64,000 nucleotides of DNA from an uncultured Prevotellaceae bacterium (GCA_900543815.1 UQST01000011.1:7556-71555), one strand, 5' to 3'. Numbered from the stretch's first letter, positions 53,229 to 62,803 are shown. A program made the numbers and translations. The notes: generated from the letters alone by a model not told the origin.

Positions 53229-54134
53229 ATGGACACCCACAAGTCGGCATCTCACCCGAAATCATCATCTTACGGCCGCACCCGTACTGCCTCTACCAAA
53301 AGAGGGCAGGCAAAAGGCACGCGCAGCCGAAAGGGTAGTGGCAGGGGACGGAAGGGGAAGAGGCGCTTCAGCCTGCGCTCCTGGCCGGTGTGGATAGGCA
53401 TCCTGCTGGTGGGGGTAGTGTATGTGGGACTGTTCTACTATTTCTTTGTGGGACCTTTCAGTTTCCGCTGGAAGGCGATGTATGGCGAACCTGTCTATCC
53501 CGAGGGCTATAGCGTGAGGGGTATAGACATCAGCCATTATCAAGCAAACATCGAATGGGAGCATCTGAGGAATGCTTCGATGAACAACGACCCTGTGCGC
53601 TTCGTCATCATCAAAGCCACAGAGGGAACGTCGCTGATGGACGAAAACTTTAATGACAACTTCTACCAAGCCAAGCGAAACGACTTTATCAGAGGAGCTT
53701 ACCACTTCTTTGTGCCTGGCATAGATGCCAAGCAGCAGGCTCGTTTCTTCATGCGTCAGGTGCATTTGGAGCCTGGTGACCTGCCTCCCGTACTGGATGT
53801 GGAGAAGATGGGCAACCTGACTCCACAGCAACTCAGACGTGACGTGAAGACTTGGCTCGATATGGTGGAAGCAAGATATCATGTGAAACCTATCATCTAC
53901 ACAGGTTACAAGTTCAAGATGGACTATCTGAACGATTCCATCTTCCACCCTTATCCCTACTGGATAGCACACTACTACGTGGAGAAACTTGCCTACAAAG
54001 GTCCATGGGTAATGTGGCAACATACCGACTGCGGAAGGGTGTCTGGCATACGCGGCCAGGTGGATTGCAACATCTTCAACGGCAGCGTGCAAGACCTGAT
54101 GGAATTCCTTCTGAAGGAGGAGGATATTGATTGA
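53229..54134 (+). CDS. GH25 lysozyme-like muramidase, membrane-anchored
   Basis: This protein has 301 residues. A basic, Ser/Arg-rich cytosolic N-terminus (about 1-48) is followed by one membrane segment (about 52-74) and a GH25 domain that hydrolyses peptidoglycan. Catalytic-region motifs are GIDISHYQANIEWEHL near 95, FVIIKATEGTS, GAYHFFVPG, and PPVLDVEKMGN. The fold and topology put the catalytic domain in the periplasm. Its neighbour is a C69 peptidase. Confidence 0.9.
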   Translation: MDTHKSASHPKSSSYGRTRTASTKRGQAKGTRSRKGSGRGRKGKRRFSLRSWPVWIGILLVGVVYVGLFYYFFVGPFSFRWKAMYGEPVYPEGYSVRGIDISHYQANIEWEHLRNASMNNDPVRFVIIKATEGTSLMDENFNDNFYQAKRNDFIRGAYHFFVPGIDAKQQARFFMRQVHLEPGDLPPVLDVEKMGNLTPQQLRRDVKTWLDMVEARYHVKPIIYTGYKFKMDYLNDSIFHPYPYWIAHYYVEKLAYKGPWVMWQHTDCGRVSGIRGQVDCNIFNGSVQDLMEFLLKEEDID

Positions 54135-54174
54135 AACGAACATTATACATTATATATATAGGGAATAAAAGGAA

Positions 54175-55797
54175 ATGAGCATAAGAGAAATGTCCCTGAT
54201 GGCGATGGGGATGTTGGCTTTTGCACCCATGACAATGGCTGTGGAGCCCGAGGAGATTCCCTTGGAACGTCTCTCGTGCACCAGCATCATGGTGGGCAAG
54301 AAGGCAAGTGCCGACGGGTCAGTAATGACCAGCCACACCTGCGACGGACGCTATCGCACATGGATGAACTGGGTGGCGGCAAGCTACAACATGCCTGGAG
54401 CTACCACGGATATCTGCAAGGGACTCATGCGGACTGAGACGGCAGAGTCAAAGGATAGGGTGGAAGTGCTGGGCAAAATCCCTCAGGTGGAGCATACCTA
54501 CAGATTTCTCAATACAGCCTACCCTTGCATCAACGAGAAGAGACTGGCCATGGGCGAGACAACCATAGGCGGTAGGGATACGTTGCAGAATGCTGACGGA
54601 CTCTTCTATATAGAAGAACTTCAGCGTATTGCTCTGCAAAGATGCACTTCGGCCCGTCAAGCCATACGCCTCATGGGAGACTTGATTCGCGAATACGGTT
54701 ATGCCGACGGAGGCGAATGCCTGACCATAGCCGACACCTCAGAGGTGTGGATTTTTGAAGTCTTCGGCGAAGGTCCCAAGAAGAAGGGTGGAGTATGGGC
54801 TGCCCAGCGCATTCCCGACGATGAGATAGCCGTAAGTGCCAACATCAGCAGAATAGGACAGATAGACGTGAAGGACACCATGAACTTCATGGCATCGGAT
54901 AATGTGTTCAGTGTGGCACGCAAGCTGAAGCTGTGGGACGGCAAAGAGCCTTTCTCCTTCTGGCGTGCCTATAGCGGCCTCAACTATATGGGTGAAGCGA
55001 AGAATTACAGTACACGTGAGTTCTTCATAATGAACACCTTGGCACCTTCACTTCACTTGAGTGCCGATGCAGGCGAACTGCCTGTGAGCGTGAAGCCTGA
55101 TACGCTGGTGAGTGTGGAAGATGTAAACAGGCTGCTGAGCAGTTATTACGAAGGTACAGAGGACGATTACACCACACATATGATGGTTCCCGGCAGGGGA
55201 AAAAAGGAGTTGGAAGGCGAGGAAAAGCCCATGATGGTGTCGCCGTTGGCCAATCCGTGGATGCAGAAAGACGAGCGCGAGCTCTATGCAGCCATGGGAG
55301 ACAGCACTTTCAGCAAGTGGATACGTCCCGTGGCAGTTGCTGTATGTGCTTATAGTACTGTAATCCAACTTTTTTCTAATGTACCCGAACCGGTCGGTGG
55401 AGTTGTATGGATGTCGCTCGACAATCCTGCTGAGAGTCCCCGCATGCCTATCTATTGCGGAAGCACAAAGCTGCCTGAAATGCTTTCGATATGTGGCAAC
55501 CACACCTTCAGAGAAGATGCCGCCTTGTGGAGGTTCCGCCGTACCAACCGTATGGCAACACTTCGCTGGGGGGAATGCAGAAAGTCACTTGAGCCTGCCA
55601 GAGAGTATTTCATGACCAAGGGAGTACGTGAGATTCCTTACGTGAGAAGCATCTGCCAGGAATTTCTCAAGCAAGGCAAGACATATGAAGCCGCAGATTA
55701 TCTCAACGGATATACCTCTGATTTCCTTGGAGCCGAATTTCTCCGCTGGGACGAACTCTATACAAGCTACTGGAAACGCTTCTGGTCAGGCTTCTGA
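54175..55797 (+). CDS. C69-family dipeptidase
   Basis: This Ntn-hydrolase of 540 residues resembles peptidase family C69 (PepD-like). A hydrophobic N-terminal stretch (about 7-22) could be a signal peptide. C35 in LSCTSIMVGKKASADGSV is the probable nucleophile, exposed by cleavage. AYGYADGGECLTIADTSEVWIFEVFGEG is also characteristic. Family members cleave dipeptides. It follows the lysozyme gene by 40 bp and could be cotranscribed. Confidence 0.88.
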   Translation: MSIREMSLMAMGMLAFAPMTMAVEPEEIPLERLSCTSIMVGKKASADGSVMTSHTCDGRYRTWMNWVAASYNMPGATTDICKGLMRTETAESKDRVEVLGKIPQVEHTYRFLNTAYPCINEKRLAMGETTIGGRDTLQNADGLFYIEELQRIALQRCTSARQAIRLMGDLIREYGYADGGECLTIADTSEVWIFEVFGEGPKKKGGVWAAQRIPDDEIAVSANISRIGQIDVKDTMNFMASDNVFSVARKLKLWDGKEPFSFWRAYSGLNYMGEAKNYSTREFFIMNTLAPSLHLSADAGELPVSVKPDTLVSVEDVNRLLSSYYEGTEDDYTTHMMVPGRGKKELEGEEKPMMVSPLANPWMQKDERELYAAMGDSTFSKWIRPVAVAVCAYSTVIQLFSNVPEPVGGVVWMSLDNPAESPRMPIYCGSTKLPEMLSICGNHTFREDAALWRFRRTNRMATLRWGECRKSLEPAREYFMTKGVREIPYVRSICQEFLKQGKTYEAADYLNGYTSDFLGAEFLRWDELYTSYWKRFWSGF

Positions 55798-56062
55798 GAA
55801 CAATATAGTCCATTGGAGAATGCGGTTAAAAACAGTTACCCAAGGAAAAGAACACATCATAATAGGATAATGAACACATCAGAAAAATGAGTATGGCAAA
55901 TGGTTCAAGGAACAGAACCTCTCAGACAGAAGGTGGTGGAACAGACAACTCATTAGGCATGCGTACCCGACTAAACATAATCGCCATAATAAAGAAATAG
56001 GCTTAAATCAATAAGTCACACGGCTTTAGAGCAAAGAAATAATATATTAAAAGGATAAATAT

Positions 56063-56998
56063 ATGCCAAGAAACCTCAGCGGCGCTCAATATGCCGCACT
56101 CAAATACTTCGAAATCCCTGTGCGGGAAGAATCTCAGCTCATGGATTTCATCATGAAGCAAATGGCTGGTGTGAGCCGTAACCACGTAAAGGATTTGCTC
56201 AAAGGTCACGGAGTAAGCGTAGATCGCGTGCTTGTGACACGTTTTGACCATCCCTTGCATCCAGGCCAGGTTGTGCGCATCAGCCGTCATAAGCGCAGCA
56301 CGGAACTGAGCAACAAGTATGTGAAAATCGTGTATGAGGACAAGGATATTGTCGTTATCGAGAAAGCTCCAGGCATATTGAGTATGGGTGCCAATCCCAG
56401 CCAGTTCTGCGTGAAGACTGTGCTTGACGAGTATTTCAAGAAGCGTCATTTCAAATGCACGGCACATGTGGTACACAGGCTCGACCGTGAGACCAGCGGA
56501 CTGATGGTATATGCCAAGAGCATGGAAATGGAACAGGTGCTGGAGAACAACTGGCACAATATCGTCTATGACCGCCGATACATAGCCGTCGTATGCGGCC
56601 AGATGAAGCAGGAAGGCGGCACTCAGCACTCATGGCTCAAGGACAACAAGGCATTCGTAACCTTCAGTAGTCCGACTGATAATGGCGGAAAGGAGGCCAT
56701 CACACACTACAGACGCCTGAAGGTCAACGAGCAATACTCGCTTGTGGAACTCAAGTTGGAGACAGGCAGGAAGAACCAGATACGTGTTCATATGGCTGAT
56801 TTGGGCCTTCCTGTAGCCGGCGACATGAAGTATGGAAACGGACGTGATCCCATGGGCCGGCTGGCTCTGCATGCCTTCCGTCTGCATTTCTACCATCCAC
56901 GCACAGGTGAACCCATGACATTCGAGACCCCCTTCCCACGTGTCTTTACCAAGATGTTCGACCACAAGAATACCGAGGAAACGGCTGGGAAAGAGTGA
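56063..56998 (+). CDS. RluA-family RNA pseudouridine synthase
   Basis: This 311-residue pseudouridine synthase has an S4-like N-terminal domain (about 20-75), and the catalytic Asp is D141 in HRLDRETSGLMVYAKS. The segments ETGRKNQIRVHMADLGLPVAGDMKYG and LALHAFRLHFYHP are also conserved. Target position cannot be told from sequence, and the RluC/RluD distinction is not safe. The preceding gap (55798-56062) is AT-rich and holds no gene. Confidence 0.92.
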   Translation: MPRNLSGAQYAALKYFEIPVREESQLMDFIMKQMAGVSRNHVKDLLKGHGVSVDRVLVTRFDHPLHPGQVVRISRHKRSTELSNKYVKIVYEDKDIVVIEKAPGILSMGANPSQFCVKTVLDEYFKKRHFKCTAHVVHRLDRETSGLMVYAKSMEMEQVLENNWHNIVYDRRYIAVVCGQMKQEGGTQHSWLKDNKAFVTFSSPTDNGGKEAITHYRRLKVNEQYSLVELKLETGRKNQIRVHMADLGLPVAGDMKYGNGRDPMGRLALHAFRLHFYHPRTGEPMTFETPFPRVFTKMFDHKNTEETAGKE

Positions 56999-57117
56999 TT
57001 TCTGAGGAAATTCCTAAGTCTGGTTTTACATTCACAAGTATTCGGAGTCATATCATATAACTGTAAGTATTAGCAATATTCAAGTATAGTCATACATTCA
57101 TAAGAAGAGAAAAAGCT

Positions 57118-57813
57118 ATGAAGAAAGGAATCTTTAAGGCCATCACACTGGCCACGCTGTGCCTCTCTATGGCATCCTGCGGAATGGGAACATCGGGAAG
57201 TTCCACCTCGGCTAACCTTGGAGGCACCGCTTCAACAGGTACTCATGCCAACGGTAGCCTGGCTGGCGGTCTGCTGGGAAGCGCTCTCACAGGCAACACA
57301 GGCAGTGCCGGACAGCTGCTCAACGTACTGACGGGCCTGCTGGGAACCAAGACATCAGAGAGCAGTCTGGTGGGTACATGGACCTATTCAGCACCCAAGG
57401 TGGTGTTTGAGAGCGAGAGCATCATGGCCAAATTAGGTGGTGCTGTGGTAAGCAATAAGGTGGAAAGCACCCTGAGCAAGCACCTCAAGAAGATGGGTAT
57501 GATAGCAGGCAAGAGCCACCTGACCCTCAATAAGGACAAAACCTGCACATTCACCTACAAAACCAAGTCATATAACGGCACCTACACTTACGACACCAAC
57601 ACCAGCACCCTCACCATTACGGGCGCTCTGGGAGTGAGCACGATGACCTGTACTGCCACAGTAAGCGGCAACGAGTTGCACATGCTTTTTGATGCAGACA
57701 AACTGCTGAATGTGATGACCGGACTGGGCAGTTCGCTCACCACAAATGCCACTCTATCTACCCTGTTCAAGAGCTACAACGGCATGATGCTGGGCTGGAC
57801 AATGACCCGATAA
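57118..57813 (+). CDS. DUF4923-family lipoprotein
   Basis: This 231-residue lipoprotein has a signal peptide and lipobox ending at C21 (LSMASC). A Gly/Ser/Thr-rich spacer (about 22-75) leads to a folded beta-rich domain with GTWTYSAPKVVFESE and the strand-rich TFTYKTKSYNGTYTYDTNTSTLTIT. I identify it as DUF4923, a Bacteroidetes family of unknown function. It stands alone and has a strong terminator. Confidence 0.82.
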   Translation: MKKGIFKAITLATLCLSMASCGMGTSGSSTSANLGGTASTGTHANGSLAGGLLGSALTGNTGSAGQLLNVLTGLLGTKTSESSLVGTWTYSAPKVVFESESIMAKLGGAVVSNKVESTLSKHLKKMGMIAGKSHLTLNKDKTCTFTYKTKSYNGTYTYDTNTSTLTITGALGVSTMTCTATVSGNELHMLFDADKLLNVMTGLGSSLTTNATLSTLFKSYNGMMLGWTMTR

Positions 57814-57849
57814 GCCATCTGCCCTTCCGGGCAAAGCGATAATACCTGC

Positions 57850-57911
57850 CCCCTCCCCTTCCTCGGCAGCCTCTTGGCCAGTCTGGAAGCAGGAGGGGAC
57901 AACTTTTTTTG
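57850..57911 (+). terminator. Terminator after the DUF4923 gene
   Basis: An imperfect GC-rich stem (57850-57862 with 57885-57898) is followed by AACTTTTTTTG. Confidence 0.75.
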
Positions 57912-57943
57912 CCCAAGGGATGATAGATTTGTGCAAAATGCTC

Positions 57944-57951
57944 TATCTTTG
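57944..57951 (+). promoter_or_regulatory. Promoter box of the Bax-inhibitor-like gene
   Basis: TATCTTTG fits TAnnTTTG, 46 bp upstream of the ATG. Confidence 0.6.
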
Positions 57952-57997
57952 CTAATTGAAGGACAATAATTTCGGAACAAATCAAAAATAACATACT

Positions 57998-58723
57998 ATG
58001 GCTTACGAAAAGTATTACAAGAACAATCACAGCGGAGGCAATTCGGTAGAAATTGCCACTCCCTTTGTTAAGGTCATGCGTAACGTGTATGCCTGGATGG
58101 CCCTCGGACTCCTGATGACAGCTCTCACGGCTGTACTGGTGGCCAGCACTCCGTCCGTCATCTACACTTTGGCTTCCAGTCCCATGCTCATCTTCGCCTT
58201 GTTCGCACTTGAACTCGGAATGGTCATCTGGATGTCTGCACGCATCCACAAGATGGCTGCCACCACGGCAGGCATCCTCTTTGCCCTCTATGCGGTACTC
58301 AATGGAGTCACCATGTCATTCATCTTCCTTGCCTATGCGATGGAAAGTATCGCCACCACCTTCCTCATTACGGCAGGCACGTTTGGCGCCATGACACTCG
58401 TGGGCTATACCACCAAGAAGGACCTCTCTGCCCTTGGACGCACGCTCATGATGCTGCTCATCGGACTGATAATAGCCACTTTGGTCAACCTCTTTGTGGC
58501 AAGTTCGGGGCTGGCCGTCATCCTCAATTATGCAGGTATACTCATCTTCGTGGGCCTCACAGCCTATGACACCCAGAAGATCAAACAACTGGTAGAGTAT
58601 GCTTCAGCAACAGGCGACGAGGAGCAGACCACCAAACTGGCCCTCATGGGCAGTCTAACGCTCTATCTCGACTTCATCAACCTCTTCCTCTATCTGCTCC
58701 GAATCTTCGGCAGAAGGAGGTAA
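57998..58723 (+). CDS. Bax inhibitor-1/YccA-like membrane protein
   Basis: This 241-residue protein has seven hydrophobic segments and matches the BI-1 family, with VYAWMALGLLMTALTA near the first helix and YAGILIFVGLTAYDTQKIKQL near 185, where paired acidic residues form the pH/Ca2+-sensing site. Bacterial members are proton-sensitive ion channels or FtsH substrate controllers. Substrate is unproven. Confidence 0.9.
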   Translation: MAYEKYYKNNHSGGNSVEIATPFVKVMRNVYAWMALGLLMTALTAVLVASTPSVIYTLASSPMLIFALFALELGMVIWMSARIHKMAATTAGILFALYAVLNGVTMSFIFLAYAMESIATTFLITAGTFGAMTLVGYTTKKDLSALGRTLMMLLIGLIIATLVNLFVASSGLAVILNYAGILIFVGLTAYDTQKIKQLVEYASATGDEEQTTKLALMGSLTLYLDFINLFLYLLRIFGRRR

Positions 58724-58750
58724 AGAGACGATATTTCCAAGCGACATACC

Positions 58751-58803
58751 AGCCGGTCATCAGCCAGGGAGCCACTACCCTTTCTGATGACCGGCTTCCT
58801 TTG
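58751..58803 (+). terminator. Terminator after the Bax-inhibitor-like gene
   Basis: A perfect 13-bp stem (58751-58763 with 58784-58796) has a 20-nt loop, followed by TCCTTTG. Confidence 0.75.
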
Positions 58804-58871
58804 TAAAGTTTATCCGATAACGGACAAATGTCAAGAAAGCAGGGGGAGAGAGGCACTTTTGAGTTGCTTGG

Positions 58872-58903
58872 CTTGCACAAGTACAGGAAAAATACTAACT
58901 TTG
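58872..58903 (+). promoter_or_regulatory. Promoter of the Crp/Fnr gene
   Basis: CTTG (58872-58875), a 20-bp spacer, and TAACTTTG (58896-58903) match the Bacteroidetes promoter, with the ATG 41 bp downstream. Confidence 0.7.
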
Positions 58904-58944
58904 TAGAGAAAGAAGTTGTTTTTAGAATAATTTTAGCCAATTTG

Positions 58945-59631
58945 ATGACAAAGGAGGAGGCACTGGGTGCCATGACGGAGCTGGCAGCTACGCTTACCGA
59001 AGACGAGAAAGGCAAGCTGCTCAGCTGCATGAGGATGAGATGTTTGGACAAGAATGAAGTCATCTACAAGGAGGGAGAAATCCCGCAGGAGCTGTTCTGT
59101 CTGATACAGGGAAAGGTTAAGATATACATCGACGGTATAGGAGGTCGGTGCCAGATAGTGCGCGTGTTTGATGAGGTGGAGTATTTCGGATATCGTGCTG
59201 CCTTCTCGGGCGAGCGTTTTGTCACATCTGCTGCAGCCTTCGAGCCATCCATACTCGTATGTTTCCCCCTTGATGTGATTCGTTCGTTATTGGAAAAGAA
59301 CCCCAGCCTGTCTTGGTTCTTCATCCGCAAGCTGGCCATTGCCCTGGGCAAGAGTGACGAGCGGCTGGTCAATATGACGCAGAAGCACGTGTGTGCCAGG
59401 ATAGCTGACTCCCTGCTCTATCTGCGCGACCATTACGGCATGGAGGAAGATGGATGCACGCTCAGAATCAAGTTGAGCCGCGAGGATATGGCCAGTCTGA
59501 GCAACATGACCACCAATAACGCCATCCGCACTCTCAGTCTGCTGGCCCGCGACAAGGTGGTGGCTATCAACGGCCGCAACATCAAGTTGCTCGACGAAAA
59601 GGAACTGGAGCGCATCTCACGCATGGGATAA
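58945..59631 (+). CDS. Crp/Fnr-family transcription regulator
   Basis: This 228-residue regulator has an N-terminal cyclic-nucleotide-binding-like beta barrel (about 20-130, with GEIPQELFCLIQGKVKIY) and a C-terminal winged helix (about 150-228, with LSREDMASLSNMTTNNAIRTLSLLARDKVV). The cysteine pattern does not match the Fe-S ligands of Fnr, so the effector is unknown. The start is at 58945; the longer frame to 58828 crosses the promoter. The following gap contains two inverted palindromes. Confidence 0.88.
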   Translation: MTKEEALGAMTELAATLTEDEKGKLLSCMRMRCLDKNEVIYKEGEIPQELFCLIQGKVKIYIDGIGGRCQIVRVFDEVEYFGYRAAFSGERFVTSAAAFEPSILVCFPLDVIRSLLEKNPSLSWFFIRKLAIALGKSDERLVNMTQKHVCARIADSLLYLRDHYGMEEDGCTLRIKLSREDMASLSNMTTNNAIRTLSLLARDKVVAINGRNIKLLDEKELERISRMG

Positions 59632-59810
59632 GCGCAAACCAATCGTATCGTCTTATCAATAAGGGTGGTAGTATAAAGGGATATTACCCTACTCCCCCTT
59701 CTCCCTTGCCATGATAATCATGCAAGGCCGACCGTATTTGCGAGTGAAAAGCAGATTTCTTATGTGCAAGCTTTATTCTGCCTCCTGGGGTGGGTATGCT
59801 GCATGCCTTC

Positions 59811-59903
59811 ACCGTCCAACCCAAGGCTGGACGGTCGGAGATTATATATTGGCTTTGCAAAGTAAGCTTGCTTCATCCACCGTCCAGCCTAGGGTTGGAC
59901 GGT
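59811..59903. repeat. Inverted pair of 25-bp near-palindromes
   Basis: Two copies (59811-59835 and 59879-59903) start ACCGTCCA and end TGGACGGT. The second is the reverse complement of the first with one mismatch near the centre, and each is itself almost self-complementary. A 43-bp spacer, containing TTTGCAAA, separates them. Such an arrangement could form one large stem or two cruciforms. Confidence 0.82.
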
Positions 59904-60054
59904 AACGGAAAACCTTTCCCCCCGTCATGATGGCCAACTGGAAGTGCATAGGGAACCTTCATCTCCTTATATTCTAATAGGGTTCTGGTGGAATCGTGGT
60001 GAAGTGTAATTGATACATATTCGTGTTTTTGCTTGAAGCTGTAAGTATTACCTG

Positions 60055-60094
60055 TAATTTTGAAAGAATGTAATAGTGAAATGCAATATCTTTG
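60055..60094 (+). promoter_or_regulatory. Promoter boxes of the AraC/TonB-receptor unit
   Basis: TAATTTTG (60055-60062) and TATCTTTG (60087-60094) both fit TAnnTTTG. The latter is 34 bp before the AraC ATG and is the better candidate. Confidence 0.55.
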
Positions 60095-60128
60095 CACCGA
60101 GTTTAAGCAAAGAGGATTTCGCACGTAG

Positions 60129-60683
60129 ATGAAGCCATTGATAAAGAATATGGTATGCCCGCGCTGCATTATCGCGGTAAGGGGTATTCTTGCGTCTGAA
60201 GGTATCAAGGCGAAGACGGTCAGTCTGGGTGATGTGGAGACAGCAGAAGATCCATCCAGCGAGCAACTGCTTTCCGTTGCAGGAAAACTGCACGAGATGG
60301 GTTTTGAACTGCTTGATGACCCACGCTCGCAACTGGTGGAGCAGATACGCATCGCCGTATTGAAATGGGTAAGAATGGAGGAGGAGCGTCCCAAGGTATC
60401 TGATTTCCTGTCGCGTGAACTCAAGAAGGACTATAGTGTCTTGAGCAAGCTGTTCTCCGAAGTGCGGGGAATTACCATCGAGCGGTTTGCCATCGTCCAT
60501 CGCATAGAATATGCCAAGGAGTTGTTGTGCTATAGCCAGCTCTCCACCAGCGAGATAGCCTACAGGATTGGATACAGTTCGCCTGCGCATCTCTCGTCGC
60601 AGTTCAAGCAAGTGACAGGTATGACACCCAAGGAGTTTCGGGCGCTGGGAAATGAAGGGAGAACTCCTCTGGATGCATTATAG
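60129..60683 (+). CDS. Small AraC-type regulator with a metal-binding-like N-terminus
   Basis: This 184-residue protein has two parts. Residues 1-62 resemble a heavy-metal-associated fold with C10-x2-C13 (MVCPRCIIAV). Residues 80-184 form an AraC double helix-turn-helix (LSTSEIAYRIGYSSPAHLSSQFKQVTGMTP). A metal-sensing regulator is therefore plausible, but no metal-transport gene is present to confirm which metal. The stop is TAG. The TonB-dependent receptor follows by 34 bp and is its probable target. Confidence 0.8.
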   Translation: MKPLIKNMVCPRCIIAVRGILASEGIKAKTVSLGDVETAEDPSSEQLLSVAGKLHEMGFELLDDPRSQLVEQIRIAVLKWVRMEEERPKVSDFLSRELKKDYSVLSKLFSEVRGITIERFAIVHRIEYAKELLCYSQLSTSEIAYRIGYSSPAHLSSQFKQVTGMTPKEFRALGNEGRTPLDAL

Positions 60684-60717
60684 ACAGGAAAACATACGCA
60701 AGCAGAAAAAAAGGTAT

Positions 60718-62724
60718 ATGAAGAAGATATTCTTACTGGGCATATTGGGGTGTCTGTTCGCTTTTCAGCAGGCATTCGCTCAGACTGACAGTATAGGCGA
60801 CACACACGAATTGAAGAATGTGGTGGTGAAAGCCACAAATGGCGTCAAGGCAAAATCCAGGGTGGATAATACAGAACTGATAGGAAAGGGCCAGCTCATA
60901 CGTGCCGCTTGCTGCAATCTGGGCGAGTCGTTTACGGCCAATCCTTCGGTGGATGTGAGCTACAGTGATGCTGCTACGGGAGCGAAGCAGATAAAACTGC
61001 TGGGATTGAGCGGAACCTATGTGCAGATGCTCACAGAGAATGTGCCCAATCTGCGTGGCGCTTCCTTGCCCTACAGCCTGGGGTATGTGCCAGGCCCATG
61101 GATGCAGTCGATACAGGTGAGCAAGGGAGCTTCAAGCGTGAAGAACGGATATGAGAGCACTACGGGACAGATAAATATTGAGTTTCTCAAGCCTCAAGGT
61201 ACCGATGGGGTGCGAGCCAACGTGTATCAGGATAGCGAACTGAAGACGGAGGCCAACCTCGACGGCAGCATACATCTCAACGACCGTCTCTCTACGGCCA
61301 CCCTACTTCACTTTGAAAACAGGCAGATGGATCATGACGGGAACGGCGATGGATTTATGGACATGCCCAAGTTGCGGCAATATAATATCATGCACAGATG
61401 GGCGTACGTGTCGCCAGGATGGATCAGCCAGCTGATGCTGCGCGGGTTGCATGACGAGCACGACGGAGGGCAAAGTGCCAAGCATACGGATTCCGCTACA
61501 TCGGAACCCCGCTACACTACTTCGGTCAGAACCAACCGCTATGAGATGCAATGGAAAAACGGCTTCACGCTTGATGCCGAACACAACACATCCATTGCCT
61601 TGATGCTGCACGGCTCGTGGCATGATGCCGACAACTCTTTCGGGCAGACTCAATATGATGTCGTACAGAAGAATGGATATGCCCAACTGATGTTCGAAAC
61701 AGACTTTACCGAGAACCACAACATGAGTGTGGGGGCATCGCTCAACCACGACCACTATGCCGAGCGCTTCAATCCACACGGCAGTTTGCCCGATGCCCCG
61801 AGAGAAGTGGCACGGGAGACCACACCTGGCCTTTATGCCCAATACACATATAAGCTGGGCGAAAAGCTTACCGTCATGCCAGGCATCCGTTGGGACCATT
61901 CGAACCACTACGGCAGTTTCTTTACGCCACGTCTGCATATCAAATATTCTCCGGCCGACATCATCACGCTACGCGCTTCTGTAGGCAAGGGCTATCGTTC
62001 GCCTCACGTTTTGGCCGAGAACATGCCGCTGCTGGCAAGCGGCAGGGAGGTCTTCATCGCCTCTGACCTCAAGCAGGAGGAGGCATGGAACATGGGAGCT
62101 TCTGTAGGTTTGAACATTCCTCTCTTCGACAAGAACCTCGAACTGAATGCCGAGTATTACTATACCGATTTCAAGCATCAGGTGATAATGAACTTCGATG
62201 GAGCAAAAGGCGCACATACCCTCTCGTTTGAGAATCTTGACGGGAAAAGTTACAGCCACACATTCCAGGTGGATGCCACATATCCCTTCTTTAGCGGAAT
62301 GTCGGCCACAGCAGCCTTCCGTCTGAATGACGTAAAGTCGGCCTACGATGGCGTTCTGCGGACAAAGCCTCTGACATCACGTTACAAAGGTCTGCTCACG
62401 CTTTCGTACAAGACTCCGCTTGAACTCTGGCAGTTTGATGTGACCGGGCATCTGAATGGCTGCGGCAGACTGTATGACCAAAGCCGCTATCCTGCCTACT
62501 TCCAGCTGCAGGCGCAGGTGACGCGCGAGTTCCGGCACTTCAGCGTATATTTGGGCGGAGAGAACCTCACCCACTACAGGATTGACCATCCCATCGTCCA
62601 GCCCCATCATCCATGGAGTGCGGCATTCGATGCCACTCAGGTGTGGGGACCTGTCACAGGTGCAATGGCTTACGCGGGAGTAAGGTTCACAAAACTAACT
62701 CGCTCTAATTTGAACTTTGATTGA
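60718..62724 (+). CDS. TonB-dependent outer-membrane receptor
   Basis: This 668-residue receptor has a signal peptide (about 1-21, ending FAQ). The plug domain (about 30-150) has CCNLGESF with C65-C66 near its start, and the barrel follows. This CCNL type is common in Bacteroidetes, often near metal-binding proteins. The start at 60718 (MKKIFLLGILG) gives the signal peptide; the longer frame overlaps the AraC gene. Given the AraC neighbour, a metal or metallophore is plausible, not proven. Confidence 0.88.
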   Translation: MKKIFLLGILGCLFAFQQAFAQTDSIGDTHELKNVVVKATNGVKAKSRVDNTELIGKGQLIRAACCNLGESFTANPSVDVSYSDAATGAKQIKLLGLSGTYVQMLTENVPNLRGASLPYSLGYVPGPWMQSIQVSKGASSVKNGYESTTGQINIEFLKPQGTDGVRANVYQDSELKTEANLDGSIHLNDRLSTATLLHFENRQMDHDGNGDGFMDMPKLRQYNIMHRWAYVSPGWISQLMLRGLHDEHDGGQSAKHTDSATSEPRYTTSVRTNRYEMQWKNGFTLDAEHNTSIALMLHGSWHDADNSFGQTQYDVVQKNGYAQLMFETDFTENHNMSVGASLNHDHYAERFNPHGSLPDAPREVARETTPGLYAQYTYKLGEKLTVMPGIRWDHSNHYGSFFTPRLHIKYSPADIITLRASVGKGYRSPHVLAENMPLLASGREVFIASDLKQEEAWNMGASVGLNIPLFDKNLELNAEYYYTDFKHQVIMNFDGAKGAHTLSFENLDGKSYSHTFQVDATYPFFSGMSATAAFRLNDVKSAYDGVLRTKPLTSRYKGLLTLSYKTPLELWQFDVTGHLNGCGRLYDQSRYPAYFQLQAQVTREFRHFSVYLGGENLTHYRIDHPIVQPHHPWSAAFDATQVWGPVTGAMAYAGVRFTKLTRSNLNFD

Positions 62725-62771
62725 ATATCAAGAAGTTGGGCGTTTGCCTATATAATATAGGTAACAATATG

Positions 62772-62803
62772 GAAACGAGCGGACTTCTGCTCGTTTCTGT
62801 ATT
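62772..62803 (+). terminator. Terminator after the TonB receptor
   Basis: A perfect 9-bp stem (62772-62780 with 62789-62797) with an 8-nt loop is followed by TGTATTTTA. Confidence 0.75.

Larger units (their letters stand above)
59632..60128. other. 497-bp gene-free region with two inverted 25-bp palindromes
   Basis: The region between the Crp/Fnr and AraC genes holds a small hairpin (59704-59727), two 25-bp near-palindromes in inverted orientation (59811-59835 and 59879-59903), and two TAnnTTTG boxes before the AraC gene. I see no convincing coding frame. Confidence 0.7.
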
